Shown here one piece after another: positions 22,701 through 34,251 of a DNA stretch of 56,828 bases. Within the stretch, counting starts at the first letter, position 1. Each line of letters starts with the position of its first letter. The position numbers and the translations under genes are program-made. Source of the DNA: Gnetum montanum (lineage: Eukaryota > Streptophyta > Gnetopsida > Gnetales > Gnetaceae); contig MNCI01034688.1 in NCBI GenBank assembly GCA_015680685.1, positions 1 through 56,828 on the forward strand, written 5' to 3'. The notes beneath the pieces were generated by a model. It did not search any database and was not told where the DNA came from. It saw only the letters and a program-made list of their open reading frames with translations.

Positions 22701-25566
22701 TGACCGTTTGGGACTGCCAACGTTTTCCTTCAGTCTCATGACTAGAATCATGGGAAATGAAGGTGTTTCTTCAAACTTGAGTTTAAGTGCTTGCTAGTCT
22801 CTAACAACACCAAGGGTCAAATATCTCCAAATAAACTCAATGGTAATAAAGCAAACTAATCATATATGAGTGTTTCTTGTTATGAATGTTGACATGGTTA
22901 GGTTTTTGTATGAAACTATAACTAGCTATTATAACAAAAAATCAGCTAAGCTTGTTAAATATTGTGAGTAATTAATGATTCCTATTATGTTAAGTCACTT
23001 AGTCTATATAGTCCCTATAGTATGTCACTTGAAACAAATAAAATTTTACCAAATGCTTAATCATAATTCTGTAGAAATCTACTCCTAATTTCCCTTAGAG
23101 AGAAAGATCTATAAGAAAAGTAGAAATAGAGTGAGATTCAATCAAATTTAAAAGAGAAGAAGAGAGAAAAGCATATTTGTGTGAAATCTTAAACATTTAA
23201 GTGAGATAAATTTAATATGAGGAAACAATTCAAAATAAAGCTATTCCAATTCAATCTAAAATATTGCAAATTATCTAAATCTTATGAGCTCAACAAGCAA
23301 TTTCATAAAAGACACTCTTATTAAACTACCAAAATGCTTTGTAAATGACAAAATACAAGCTATTATTTGGCTGGTTAAATAGTTGTCAAGAATTGCAAAT
23401 AATAGAGCTATCAAAAATGATTTAACAATTTCAAGACTGAAACATCAAGAAAAAGACTTTAAAAATTAAAGTTGTTTTGAGTCAAGTAAAAATATCAAAG
23501 ATTTTCTAGACCCTCTAGACTTAAATAGGCAAGTTCATAAAGACATTATGATTAAATTGCTCAAGATGCTTGTCAAAGAAAACATAAACTCTTATATGGC
23601 AACCAAATAGAAATCTAGAATTACGTGAAAATAGAGTTATGAGAGCAATCAAAACTCTCAAAATTAAATGCCAAGCATAGTACTATCTAAACCATTAGCT
23701 AAGTAACTAAGACTAAATGAGAAGAAAAGAACTCACAAGATTAAAACAAAGCAACTGAATTGATAATGCAATTAGGAAGCCATTCTTTACAAGTAATCTT
23801 GAATAATTTTTCTAAGATTTTCCATCTTTCTTCTACCCTTGAAGATTTTTTTATATTGGCTTCTCAATAGTTACAAACATTATGAAGAATTAAGGTAAGT
23901 TACAAATATCACAAGATTTCGTTATATCATAGCAAGTTACAACTTTCATGGAAAAATTTCAACTCCTATAGAAAATAAAGTTATATTTGCCAAATGTCTA
24001 TAAATCCTTCCTTTTACTTAAATCATAATTTTTATATCATAGTAACATTGGAATTGTTGACAAAATAGCCGGTAGTTCATGTGTGGGGTCCAAGTGCTAT
24101 AGGATTACTGCTTGGTTGCCCACGTTGCGAGGAATGTTGCCGATTTTGAAGACGTAGGAATTGCGGACCAATTGCAATATGCATGAGCCATTGCAGAGTG
24201 AGTTGATGACTAGAAAATCCATTGCAAAAGGTGAATCGTTGCAAATGAGGGGAGTGGAGGAGGTTGAAGGCGCAGGTGAGAATGTGGCCAAGAGAGCGAT
24301 GATGATTGTGGCTGCACCTTCTAAGCTGTATGGTGATGCATAGCCTGGTGTCAATGGCGGCATCGTCCTTGCCTGGTTTCCGTCAGTGGTGGCCTTGAGA
24401 GATCTGGTGCGATTCAGCTGGCTCAACCTCTCAAAGTATCTCCTTGATCAACTTGACACGTAGATCGTTCCTCCTCCTCTGCCATTACCATTGTTGTCTT
24501 GGTTCTTTTTGGTCTTCTTATTAGAAACATGCAGGTGTGAATGGAAATAAATCATGAACCATATTCTCCCTAGATGCAACAGATTATCAAATCGATGATC
24601 CTAACATCTGAAATTGTTTTTGTAACATTTCAGACATATCTTTAGTCATTGACAGTCAGGCTGGAAGAGATGCGGTTGAAATGTCGTGATATGGAACAGT
24701 GGATGCAGCGTCGCCTGCTTCTAGATAATCTTTAAAAATGTGTGCGATGCTATGACCATTACAAATGGCTAAAGACAAGAGGTGTCGATGAAGAAACCTT
24801 GATCCAGAACTTGACAACATCTAATGGAGCCCGAGTGATGCCAGAGCCCGAGAATATGTTCTCCCAAAAATTCCCATGCGAGTGGAATCATGTTGTAGTC
24901 TGCTTTACTCTACTCTGCCCACGACTGAGCATACGCCTCAACTTTCGGATCGCAAATCAGGGGAAGCTCACCCACTTGAGCCCTCACATAGTTTTGCAGT
25001 AATGTGAACTGCACTGCCTCGTACAGTCGATGAAATATCGATTTTTTGTTGAAATTTGATGACATGTTGCCGAAGCCAAATCCTACAAATGATGATGTTG
25101 TATTATTGTTCCAATTGCTTCACCCTAGTGTCGATCTCAGTCCTTCAAATGATGATGCATTGTTGCTCCATTTTTTCCAACCTAGCGCTGACAGGTTTTT
25201 AGAATTTAATCTGCTCATATTTAGTGCTTTGAGGATCAATTTGAAGCTGACGTTGGCCCATTCAAGTGAGGTATTACTAGGTGATGATTTCGGCTTGAAA
25301 TTCACTTGTTCTGGATGTTGAATTGGCCTTATGCAATTTTAGGGGAAGGTAAGGAGTAGAAGAAGGCTTAGGAAGAAGAGAGGGGCATCCATGGTGGTGT
25401 TTGAAGTTGTTGATGTTGTTGTTGCTAAAACAAAGCATCAGTGGTAGTTTATAATTGAGGGATTGGGAATCATTAGGGGTCCTCATGACTCTAGTTATTT
25501 GATTAGATGACCTACATTCAGGAAGGTTCACGGACTCTACTTTTGTGGGTTGAATTTGAGGTTACA
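22698..25566 (-). repeat. 5' LTR of element B
   Basis: Partner of 14842-17684, 2869 bases. It keeps a few more CpG sites in the 24050-25560 part than its partner does. The gag-side end is GGTCACCA in the minus sense. The following TTAT at 25567-25570 matches the TTAT before the left LTR. Confidence 0.9.
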
Positions 25567-25848
25567 TTATGATTGATTAAAAAAATGATTGATTTCGTAC
25601 AGGTCCCCTACAAATTATTGGGTCATGGGCTAGTTTCAGTTATGGATTGTTTCTTGATGCATATTTATGTAACATTCAAAAACTCTCTTGTAACTATAAT
25701 CTGCAAAACATATAATGAAACTCTAGTGCGGCCATGAATTAGAGGTGATCTTGCTGAACCACAAAAATTCTGTGTGTTCTATGTGTGCTTGTTTTTCCTG
25801 TTTTTGTTTTTTTTTTTTTTTTGTTTTGGCTTGATTCATTTCCTAACA
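25567..25848 (+). repeat. Remnant of the copia 5' LTR
   Basis: The 3' part of an LTR ends in TTTCCTAACA three bases before the primer site. It contains a long T run at 25809-25822. The upstream part of this LTR was not found to the left of element B. Confidence 0.45.
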
Positions 25849-25851
25849 AAC

Positions 25852-25863
25852 TAGTATTAGAGC
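25852..25863 (+). other. Primer-binding site of the copia element, initiator tRNA-Met
   Basis: TAGTATTAGAGC compared with the standard TGGTATCAGAGC. Both differences are transitions (G to A, C to T). Confidence 0.8.
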
Positions 25864-25892
25864 ACTAGGTTTTCAAAGGATCAGTAAGAGCG

Positions 25893-27999
25893 ATGGCATT
25901 CGAGGATGGGAAAGTCAAGATCGGCAACTTTGACAAGATGGACTTCAAGTTCAAAAAGATGCAGATTGAAGATTATTTGTACCAGAAGAAGTTGCATGCA
26001 TTGTTATTAGGGAAGAAGCCAAATCATAAAAGCAAAGAGGATTAGGAATTGTTAGATCACTAGACTCTTGGGGTCATTGATTTGACCTTATCACGGAACA
26101 TTGCGTTTAATATTATCAATGAAAAGACTACTCTAGGTTTGATGAAGGCCTTATCAGATATGTACAAGGAGCCATCCACCTCTAACAAGGTATATCTAAT
26201 GCAACGATTATTCAATTTGGGGATGTTTAAAGGTGCATTGGTTACAGATGACATCAATGAGTTCAATGTAATCATGAGTCAATTGAGTTTTGTGAAAATC
26301 AACTTTGATGATGAGATCAAACCATTGATCTTATTATCATCAGTCTCGTGATAGCTAGTCTACAATGGTGACTATAGTTAGTAGTTCTTCAAAAGATCAA
26401 AAAATGAAGTTATCTAGAGCTCAGTATCTAAGTTTCAATGAGATTATACATAGAAGGGATTTAGGTGAATCTTCAAGTTCTACCTTCAGTAATGAAGGTA
26501 GAGTTAGAAGTCTTTAGCGAGGATAGAATCAGGGCCATGAAAAACCAAAGTCCAATGGAAGAAGTCAATCCAAGGGTTACAAGAATGTCACCTGTTGGAA
26601 TTGTGATCATAAAGGTCACCTCAAAAAATAGTGCATAACACCAAAGAAAGAAAAGAAAAATCAACATGATGATTCAACGAATGCAACTACTAAAGAAATG
26701 GTTGATTCCCTAGTTTTCTATGTGGACAGTGTTATTGAATTTTGGATTCTTGATTCAAGTGTGTCATTTCACTCTACTCCTCCTAAAGAACTATTTAACA
26801 ACTATGTTGTTGGAAATTTTGGAAAGGTTTATCTTGCAAATGATGAGCCATTGGACATTGTGGAAAAGGATGATGTTTATATAAAGACCACCCATAGAAA
26901 GTAACTGAATTTACAAAATGTTAGACATGTTTTAGGTTTAAAGAAATACCTTATTTCTATGGGTCAAATAGATGTTGAAGGGTACAATACAGTATTGGGA
27001 GGTAGATCTTGGAAAATAATTAAAGGAAATTTGATTATTGCTTAGGAAAATAAGGTGGAAACATTATACACCACTTCAGAAATAAAAGACATAGTGTCAA
27101 TGGTTGATTTAAAATCAATGTCAACATTGTGGCATCGAAGGTTGGGTCACATGAGTGAAAAGGAAATGAAGTTGCTAGCCTCATAGGGAAGATTACCGGA
27201 CTTGAAGTCTGTTGATGTTAGTTCATGTGAAGGATGTGTTTATGGGAAGTAGAAGAGAGTTAGTTTCTCAAAAGTTGGAAGAACATCAAAGATCGAGAAG
27301 TTGAAACTAGTACATACAGATGTATGGGGACTAGCCCTAGTGAGATCCCTTGGTGACTCATGCTATTATGCCACATTCATTGATGATTTTCCTAGACAGG
27401 TATGGGTTTATTTTCTTAAAAATCAATTTGATGTGTTTTCTACATTTCAAAGGTGAAAGGCAGAAGAGGAGAACCAAACTAGTTTAAAAGTCAAGTATTT
27501 GAGGTCTGATAATGGAGGGGAGTATGATAGTCTAGAGTTCATGAATTTCTATTCTAAGAATGGGATTAGAATAATTAAGATAGTTCCTAGAACATCAAAG
27601 TAGAATGATGTTGCTGAGTGAATGAACAAGATATTGAATGAGAGATCTAGAAGCATGAGGACATCTTTTGGACTACCAAAGATGTTTTGGGCAAATGCAA
27701 TTAACACAATAGTCTATCTCATAAATTGAGGACCTTTAGTTCTACTGGACTTTAAGATACCTAAGTAGAAATGATTAGGAAAGGTAGTAAACTTCTCACA
27801 TTTAAAAGTTTTTGGTTATGTATCATATGTGCACTTAGGTTCTGATGTTCAAGATAAACTTGACCCTAAAGCCAAGAAATGTTATTTTATTGGCTATGGT
27901 TCTGATGATTCTGGTTATCATTTTTGGGATGATCAAAATAGAAAAATTATAAGGCATAGGGATGTCACTTTTAATGAACATGTGGTGTACAAGGAAAGG
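25893..27999 (+). pseudogene. copia gag-pol polyprotein, broken
   Basis: It begins MAFEDGKVKIGNF at 25893. Gag follows (TLSRNIAFNI, LYMQRLF-like blocks), with stops at 26043 and 26061, and a frame change near 26345. The zinc knuckle C-W-N-C-DHKGH-LKK-stop-C is at 26593-26634. Protease is WILDSSVSFHST near 26741 (usual DSGAS). The integrase zinc finger is WHRRLGHMSE...CEGC near 27130-27240. The DDE core has D in HTDVWG near 27312, D in SDNGGEY near 27508 and E in NDVAE near 27617. It ends in the integrase tail VFGYVSYVHL and RHRDVTFNEH. Stops fall at expected Gln, Trp or Arg codons. Confidence 0.85.
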
Positions 28000-28900
28000 T
28001 GATGAGCGATGAGTACCCCTACCCTCAACCATACGAATCACTAAGCATTCACATGCAATCTGGTTGAATCCCATGAACTCTATGTCTTCCAGTACACTAG
28101 CTTCTAAAAAGCAAACTTGCCCTAACAGTCATTCATTGTCTTCCCAATTACACTTGTGATGTACAAAGGTATGGTTAAGTGTAATCGAGGCATATGATTT
28201 TTATTATTTTATGTTTTATGTTCCTAGTGCTCTAAAATAAAGAAATGAAGTAATTTAATAGCTAATTTAATTTAACTAATTAATTAATCTATAACTATTC
28301 TTAACATAAGTATCTAGTCCCACTTTTCATACTCATCCTAAAGACATACAACACTGCTAGGCTACCAAGCATTAAGTGCTGTTGGGATTACCAAGTGTTG
28401 TATGTTATGCTTGAAGCAGTCATTCTTATGTGTTTAATCTATTTAGCTTAATTAGTTAATTAATCAATTGAAGTCTAATTTAGCTTAATTAATTGCATCA
28501 TTAATGAAAACAGTAAATGTACAAACAAATCATTAATCTATTTCACGTGCTGCAAGGTTTGATCAAAAGGCTCATCTTTATTGTCATTCACATAGGTGTG
28601 CTCAGGTACATCAATTCTCAAATAAAGATCTATACACTTTCTAACTCATGTTGCAAGCACTCAGAAAAATATTCTAACTCTCAAATGATAAACTACAAGA
28701 GCTTTGCTACAACTGTGACTTGGCCCTCTCTAAACATAGCTAGTAAGCATGTATTTATAAAATTTATTATGGAGTTATGTTGATAGGGCCCCATAAATGC
28801 AACAAGCACTACATCGACAAGGCCCTATCAACATGGAAACACCACATAGATGGGACTGCATCAATGGGGGCCCATTGATGTGACACTTTACACTTCATCA
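28000..28900 (-). repeat. 3' LTR of element A2
   Basis: The 901-base LTR is TGATGAAGTG...CTCATCA in the minus sense, aligned with A1. It is preceded on the minus strand by a polypurine tract and an element C-terminal coding end, so it is the 3' LTR. U3 (about 28900-28755) holds a 22-bp dyad at 28859-28880 and a 14-bp inverted pair at 28777-28790/28821-28834. A TATA-like TTTATAAATAC is at 28752-28762. The conserved hairpin is at 28147-28185 and a second one at 28344-28405. Confidence 0.85.
28147..28185 (-). ncRNA. Conserved LTR hairpin, A2 copy
   Basis: In the sense strand, ATTACACTT (28185-28177) pairs with AAGTGTAAT (28155-28147) over 9 perfect pairs, around a 21-base loop beginning AACCATACC. 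Confidence 0.65.
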
Positions 28901-28912
28901 TACCCCCACAAA
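28901..28912 (-). other. Polypurine tract of A2
   Basis: The minus strand reads TTTGTGGGGGTA immediately before the LTR start TGATGAAG. The same GGGGGTA precedes the 3' LTR of R11. Confidence 0.6.
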
Positions 28913-30420
28913 AAAATGAAAACTCATCCTCAAGTTCCTTTACAAAATTGGGAAGGTATGAGATTATTGACTGACTCTTGACATAACAAACTAACATAAT
29001 AAAACTAAGTGCCTGAGTGTACAAATCAACATGATTACAAAAATTTGTGGTGTTCATGACATGACTACTTAAAACTAAACAGCACATCCTATAATAGCAT
29101 GAAGATGGTTAAGAAGATCAAACAATCCTAGGTGGTGAAGGCTCCTAAGGTTCTGAAGGACCTTCACTAGCTTCAGGTGTGTGCAATGGTTGAGGTAGTT
29201 ATGGCTATCTAATCATAGTTGCTACCTCCAGTGGAACACGAAAGGTATCTAGTAATGCCTTCATCTTGTTCTTCTTACTCTAGGGATCATTCATAATCCA
29301 CACGATAGTAATACTATCCAAAAGATCAAAGGCATCTGGAAATGGTTACCCAATTTCTACCAGTCAGTCCAGTAATTGTTCATGTTGTGCAATGCTTCAT
29401 CTACTACTTATGACTCCTACGGACTTCTACACATCTTTAAGTATAGTGACATCTTGTACAAGCACCATAGGTGCATTGAGTGTTTTAAAAATTCTGTTAG
29501 CAACCACCTCTGCTATTATTTCTTACCCTTGGTTCTACATTATTAGTATTAGTGCCCCCTCACCTTCCTCTAAGCATACTGAGAAGGTTGTAGCATTCTC
29601 AAAAATCTCTAAGAGTGGATGCTATTCCAAGAGAGATATCGTTACCTCTCTACCACTAGGATTTGACCTCATGGATAACTATGTTCATTGGGTAGAGAAA
29701 ATGAATCCACCTCCTCCCATTAGGCTAACTATTTGGGCCACCTCATTTAGGTGACTCATCGTTGACTGGTACACAGATGAGTCTCCACCCCTCATGCTTG
29801 CTTTTTACTTCTCTTCTTAAATGGTTTTTGTACATGCTTTATCCTTCATCATATCTATCCAATTAGTGATTGAAGCATGTCAAACAACATCATTCATATA
29901 GTGAACTATTCCTTCCCTTTGACATAGTTTTTGATGAGGCATGGGAAGGGGAGTGCCTTCCTTCAATGTTCATTCTCTTTAAACTACTTCTTTATCTCTA
30001 GATAGACTGATTATTGAAGGTTGATGAAAAATCTCCCACTCAGATCAGCACACACATAGGTAGAAAAAATAGTGACCATACTGAGCCTCACTATGGGATT
30101 TAGGTGAAAGGTCATAATCTTGTAGTGGATTCTTTCTACCCATTTGAGTGCACTATACTCCTTGTAGTTGACACCATAGCACCATTGAACCCATTCCTTT
30201 CTTATGTAGTGGTCTATTTGCATTGGAATCTCAGTGAGAATCATCCTAGTTTCAAGCAACCCAAGTGTCTCTACAATGTCTTGCACTAAGTAGGACACCA
30301 AAATGTCCTTGATTTTGACCATTGAATCGGCCTACCTATTATTCCAAAATAAGAATGTCTCTCCCATATACACTCCTTGCTAGAAGTGATAATTGGCCAC
30401 ATGAGAAAGGTCTTTAGTTG

Positions 30421-30425
30421 GTCAA
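30421..30425 (+). other. Left target-site duplication of R11
   Basis: GTCAA at 30421-30425 corresponds to GTCAT at 41412-41416, four of five matching. Confidence 0.65.
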
Positions 30426-30522
30426 TGATGACTCATGTTTATGTCAACATTAATATCAGATACACAATATCGAATCCCAAGAAATGATGTTAGATATTCA
30501 ATACCATCTCTTCTGTGCTAAC

Positions 30523-30532
30523 CTATAAATAT
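30523..30532 (+). promoter_or_regulatory. TATA box of the R11 5' LTR
   Basis: CTATAAATAT, aligned with CTATAAATAA at 40658-40667 in the other LTR. Confidence 0.65.
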
Positions 30533-31094
30533 AACACTTGGATGCCCAATCGATATATAGTTTTCAGTTCTCAATTTTTGATAGTTTTTCTTAGATTTAT
30601 AAATTCAAGTTCTATTATTCCTAGTGCATGTATGCAGTGTGATGTTTGTAATCGTACGACACCTTTGCTTGAGTGTGACATACTTGGACATGTTACATGA
30701 CTGAAAATAAAGATTGACATTACTCCCATCATTACAACATCCACTTAGATTATTATTGCTTTTAATTGTTAATTGTTTCTTATTTTCCTTAATTAATATT
30801 TCCATTTCTTACTATTTACTATTCCTACCATTAAGTGGAATGAGTACATCTAATCATAGGCATTTAAGTGTAATTACTTGGTAACCCAATAGTGTATTGT
30901 TTGGCAAACCCAATGACGTATGCTTAGAAACTCTAGCAGTGGTTATACAAGGTCCAAGGCATGTGTGGACAATTAGAAATAGATATTCATCATACATAGT
31001 CTAGTTTAGATTTTACTTTCTCCTGTTTATAGCTTAATTAATTATCTCTTTATTATCATTAGAAGCAACATAGGACAACATCATATACCTCACT

Positions 31095-31134
31095 TTGGAC
31101 TAAACTATACATGACAAAGCTACCACTAGTCCAA
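31095..31134 (+). ncRNA. Conserved LTR hairpin, R11 5' copy
   Basis: TTGGACTA (31095-31102) pairs with TAGTCCAA (31127-31134) around a 24-base loop beginning AACTATAC. A preceding ATCATATACCTC block is shared with A3. Confidence 0.6.
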
Positions 31135-31271
31135 GTAGGGAAATAATGAACTGTGATCAAGGCATAATGATTTACATGCATAACTAGTCCCATCCATGGA
31201 ATTTGATTGGATCATGCATGAACACTTGTGATTCATATGGTTGGACGTAGGGACACCTCACCACTCATCAT

Positions 31272-31289
31272 TGGTGTCGTTACCAAGGA
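31272..31289 (+). other. Primer-binding site of R11, decayed tRNA-Asp
   Basis: TGGTGTCGTTACCAAGGA, one base after the LTR, against TGGCGCCGTTGCCGGGGA. All five differences are transitions and all differ in position from the five in A1. Confidence 0.8.
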
Positions 31290-31395
31290 TGGTGCTAATT
31301 ATCTAGATTAGTTATATTATACATTATCATTATAAATGCATTAACAATATATCATTTAGAAAATATTAAATCACACACACCATAAGCCAATAACA

Positions 31396-33257
31396 ATGTC
31401 TCTTTCACAAGGAAGAAATAATGCACTATATAGCGAAAGCATTTATTAGAGAAATAACAAGATATATGATGAAGAAAATTGGAGTGACCAACCTTATGTA
31501 GGGATTTCATATGTTCATGACCACCCTGATGACACTCAAACACTACATTCACCTCAGGAAAATAACCTTGAAGGAGGTGAAGTAAGTTCTAGACTAGGGA
31601 AGGCCTCAAGGCCTAAGACCTCTTTGAATCCTAGAAAGGATAAATTAAGGGACCTTGGGGAACACTATAGAAGCCATGGAAATTCTTCCAGTTCCTCATC
31701 TTCTTCTTCCCCTTCAATGTCTAGTTCTAACAATGATGAATGTAGGTATGGAGATAAAGCTCCACTATAAGGTCAGAATAGAAATAGAAGTCAAACCCGC
31801 AGGAACACTCAAGGTCATCAACATGAACATAGGAAAAATTTTCATAGCCAACTAAATGGAAATTTTCCTCACAACCTCTTTAATGATGATGGACCCTTGT
31901 TGGCCACTAAGATCCTAATGTAGATCACAAAGGTAGTTAAGATATCTTGTAGGCATTACAAAGAGAGTCACCTGCCCAAGCTTGATATGAATAATATCCC
32001 TAAGTATGTAGGAGGCTATGATTCAAATCCATAACATCATTTATAGGCCTTCCATGCTACCTATCTCTATTACAACATTGAAAGTGGATGGAAAAAGCTT
32101 AATCTCTTTCCTACGACACTAAATGATAGAGCCAAAGTGTGGCATAGATCATCAAAACCAAATTCAATCCGATGATAGTCCACAATGCCAGAACTCTTCA
32201 ATGAGAAATACAAAACCTATGCGAGGATGTCCAACCTGAGGAGATAGATCCAAGAATGGAGACAAGAAAAACATCAAACCTTGGACATGGCCTTAGATAG
32301 ATATTATTCTCTATTGAATAGATGTCTAGGCCATGTTTTCTTTGAGGAAAGACAACTTTTCAATATCATATATGGGCTTCGTAATGTAACAAGAGAGATC
32401 CTTGGGATGTATGCCCTAGGTCAATTATATGAGCTACATATCCATTAGATCTAAGAACTAATCAAGCGTGTGGCAAAAGAAGAAGGAGAAATATGCAAAT
32501 GGGAGAATGTTGAGAAAAATCACTAGGACCCAACTCTTCGAAAAAAGGAGGTCCATATCTATCATATGGAGAAAGAGGTAGCTCTCAATAAGGTGATTTT
32601 GTAACAAACCTTGCTAATGCAGAAGTCTATTAATGAACTTGAAGCAAATTTTAATACGATGTCTAGATGGATATATGAAAATGTTACAACTCTCATTGAG
32701 ATGGTCAAGGATAAGATCATGCAATACAAACTAGGCAATCATAATAAATAAAGGATACATAACTAAGAAATAGTTAGGAACACTATTTCGCAAATAGGAA
32801 AAATGGCTAAAGAAAGTGAGGCTATAGACTTAACCACAAACAAAGATAATGGATGTGACATCTACATATATGATCATCTAAAGGGCCATTGCCTAGTCTT
32901 GTTGCATCTACAAGAGTATTAGGAAAGTATCTTAAATTTGAATTTTGTACAAAATCACATGCTTAGGAGATTTCATTTCCCAAATAGTAATTATAGATAG
33001 GCCCATAACCAATCGTACTATCCTAGGTGGACTTATTACTAGCCTCAACAATGTCATCAACTATAGTGGCAAAAATCATAATCGTGGGGGAGGTCACCAC
33101 CAAAGCCTCCCTATCCTTCCTATCAGCTAAAACCATAAGGGTATTATGTTCAACATCCTATTTCTTCAACTAGTTCTATGTCTCCACTTTAAATCACCAC
33201 TACCACTCTCCTGAGTACCATCAACCCATGACATCTCCCAAAGAATCACCACCTTTT
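31396..33257 (+). pseudogene. gag of R11, N-terminal and central part
   Basis: The frame starts MSLSQGRNNALYSES at 31396. A Ser-rich tract lies near 31680-31730. The conserved body runs from about 31985 to 32500: IPKYVGGYDSN, AFHATYLYYNIESGW, KLNLFPTTLNDRAKVWH, STMPELFNEKYKTYARMSN, LDRYYSLLNRCLGH, ERQLFNIIYGL and LIKRVAKEEGE. It matches A1 gag block for block. Most stops are TAG or TAA where A1 or the context gives Gln. The reading continues with decreasing quality to 33257, where a solo LTR interrupts it. No CCHC knuckle. Confidence 0.75.
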
Positions 33258-33816
33258 TGTAACGACCAAAAATGTCGGTGGATGCAACACCGAGAGGTTT
33301 CTGAGAGAATAGTTTAACCCCGAATCCATGTGAGGGTTGTGCTAGAGAGAAACGGAAGTGGGGTGCCCTGAACGGTTTGGTCGATCAAATAGGAACTTAA
33401 TCAGTGTATCTTAACCTTTCATAAATGTTTGTTTTGGAAGCGAGACATGCGAAGTAAATTTACGATCGACAAATGTAAAGCAGTGAAAATAATGCCAAAC
33501 AACAATGATAGTAAGTGAATAGAAAAACAAACTTGGGTGAGAAAGTTCACCACCCCAAGATCGCAGGTTCAATCCTTTACTTTACTAAAAGGTGTACAAT
33601 GGAACATGCAACACAAAAGAGGCATAGCTTACACAGAGAAATATGCTCATAGATCTCTGAACCGTGGAGCCAACCAGAGTGCTAAGAATTGCCAACTATG
33701 CTCTTCGAAAGCCAACTTAAAAGCCAATCGCTAGCCCATCCAACTGCCAACCTTCAAGCATTATTTGCCTAGGTATTTATAGGGCTAGGAGTAGGAGGAA
33801 AACGTAGTTTGGATTC

Positions 33817-33822
33817 CACGTG
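33817..33822. promoter_or_regulatory. G-box in the solo LTR
   Basis: CACGTG lies 34 bases upstream (minus sense) of the TATA box at 33782-33774, matching the 33-base spacing in element 1. Confidence 0.5.
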
Positions 33823-34211
33823 TCCTAGTCCCCACAAGGTGCAAACATGACTATACTATGTAGGTGTGCGATGCTGGAGGTGAGCTTTGTTACGTTGTAG
33901 CCACACTGCTGAAACTACATGTGCCAAAATCTAGTGTGCCAACAATGGGAGCAAAAATGGAGCCTATGCTCCAGGACTACGTCTTTCCTACTCTTGCGAG
34001 TAGGGTCAAGCATAGGAACAATTTCTTGGGGATTGACCAAGGGTATGAAAAATGAAGCAAACTTGCTGATTTTGTCTACCAAAGAGATATCAGGGCAAGA
34101 ATGATCATTGCCAACAAGTTATAAAGCTTACCAAAGACATCTTGATGCCTCAATGCCAGTGTTGTACTACTCATGCTGTTCAGCACATTGGCGTAGCATA
34201 AGTAATTGCTT

Positions 34212-34251
34212 GCTACACTATGCTACACTACATAGCGTAGCATAGTGTAGC
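34212..34251. repeat. 15-bp inverted repeat in U3 of the solo LTR
   Basis: GCTACACTATGCTAC (34212-34226) and its perfect complement at 34237-34251 are separated by 10 bases. Similar dyads occur at about 34405-34446 and 34758-34788. Confidence 0.8.

Larger units (their letters stand above)
14842..25566 (-). mobile_element. Element B: Tat-like Ty3 retrotransposon with LTR pair, RT lost
   Basis: Two direct repeats of about 2.85 kb (14842-17684 and 22698-25566) flank an internal region that reads on the minus strand as primer site, gag (22377 to about 21050), protease (20893 onward) and a late RNase H (to about 20041). Both LTRs begin TGTRACC and end GGTCACCA in the minus sense, and TTAT flanks the whole element on both sides. 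The internal region is about 5 kb including a 1.4 kb solo LTR, too short for full pol. I see no reverse transcriptase or integrase, so this copy is a deletion derivative or a non-autonomous form. Confidence 0.85.
25567..27999 (+). mobile_element. Ty1/copia element, 5' part
   Basis: It runs from LTR remnant through primer site to gag and pol as far as the end of integrase. Its left LTR part abuts element B and its right end is cut at 27999 by the A2 LTR. Gag, zinc knuckle, protease and integrase come in copia order on one strand, and reverse transcriptase is missing because of the truncation. In-frame stops are numerous. Confidence 0.85.
28901..30425 (-). pseudogene. C-terminal part of the A2 second ORF, interrupted by R11
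   Basis: The minus-strand frame ends close to the polypurine tract with NFVKELEDEFSFFCGGMM, similar to LEDKFLFSHGGM at the end of R11. The longest clean stretch is 30322-30011 (VQDIVETLGLLETRMIL and onward). Between 30000 and 28950 stops occur every 20-30 codons. The frame continues on the far side of R11 at 41412. I do not recognise a domain. No RT or integrase motif is seen, so this is not standard pol. Confidence 0.5.
30426..31270 (+). repeat. 5' LTR of R11
   Basis: 845 bases, TGATGACTCATG...CACTCATCA. U3 is only about 97 bases before the TATA box and contains AATATC/GATATC-type repeats. R-U5 follows, with the conserved hairpin at 31095-31134. It aligns along its length with 40533-41411. 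Confidence 0.9.
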
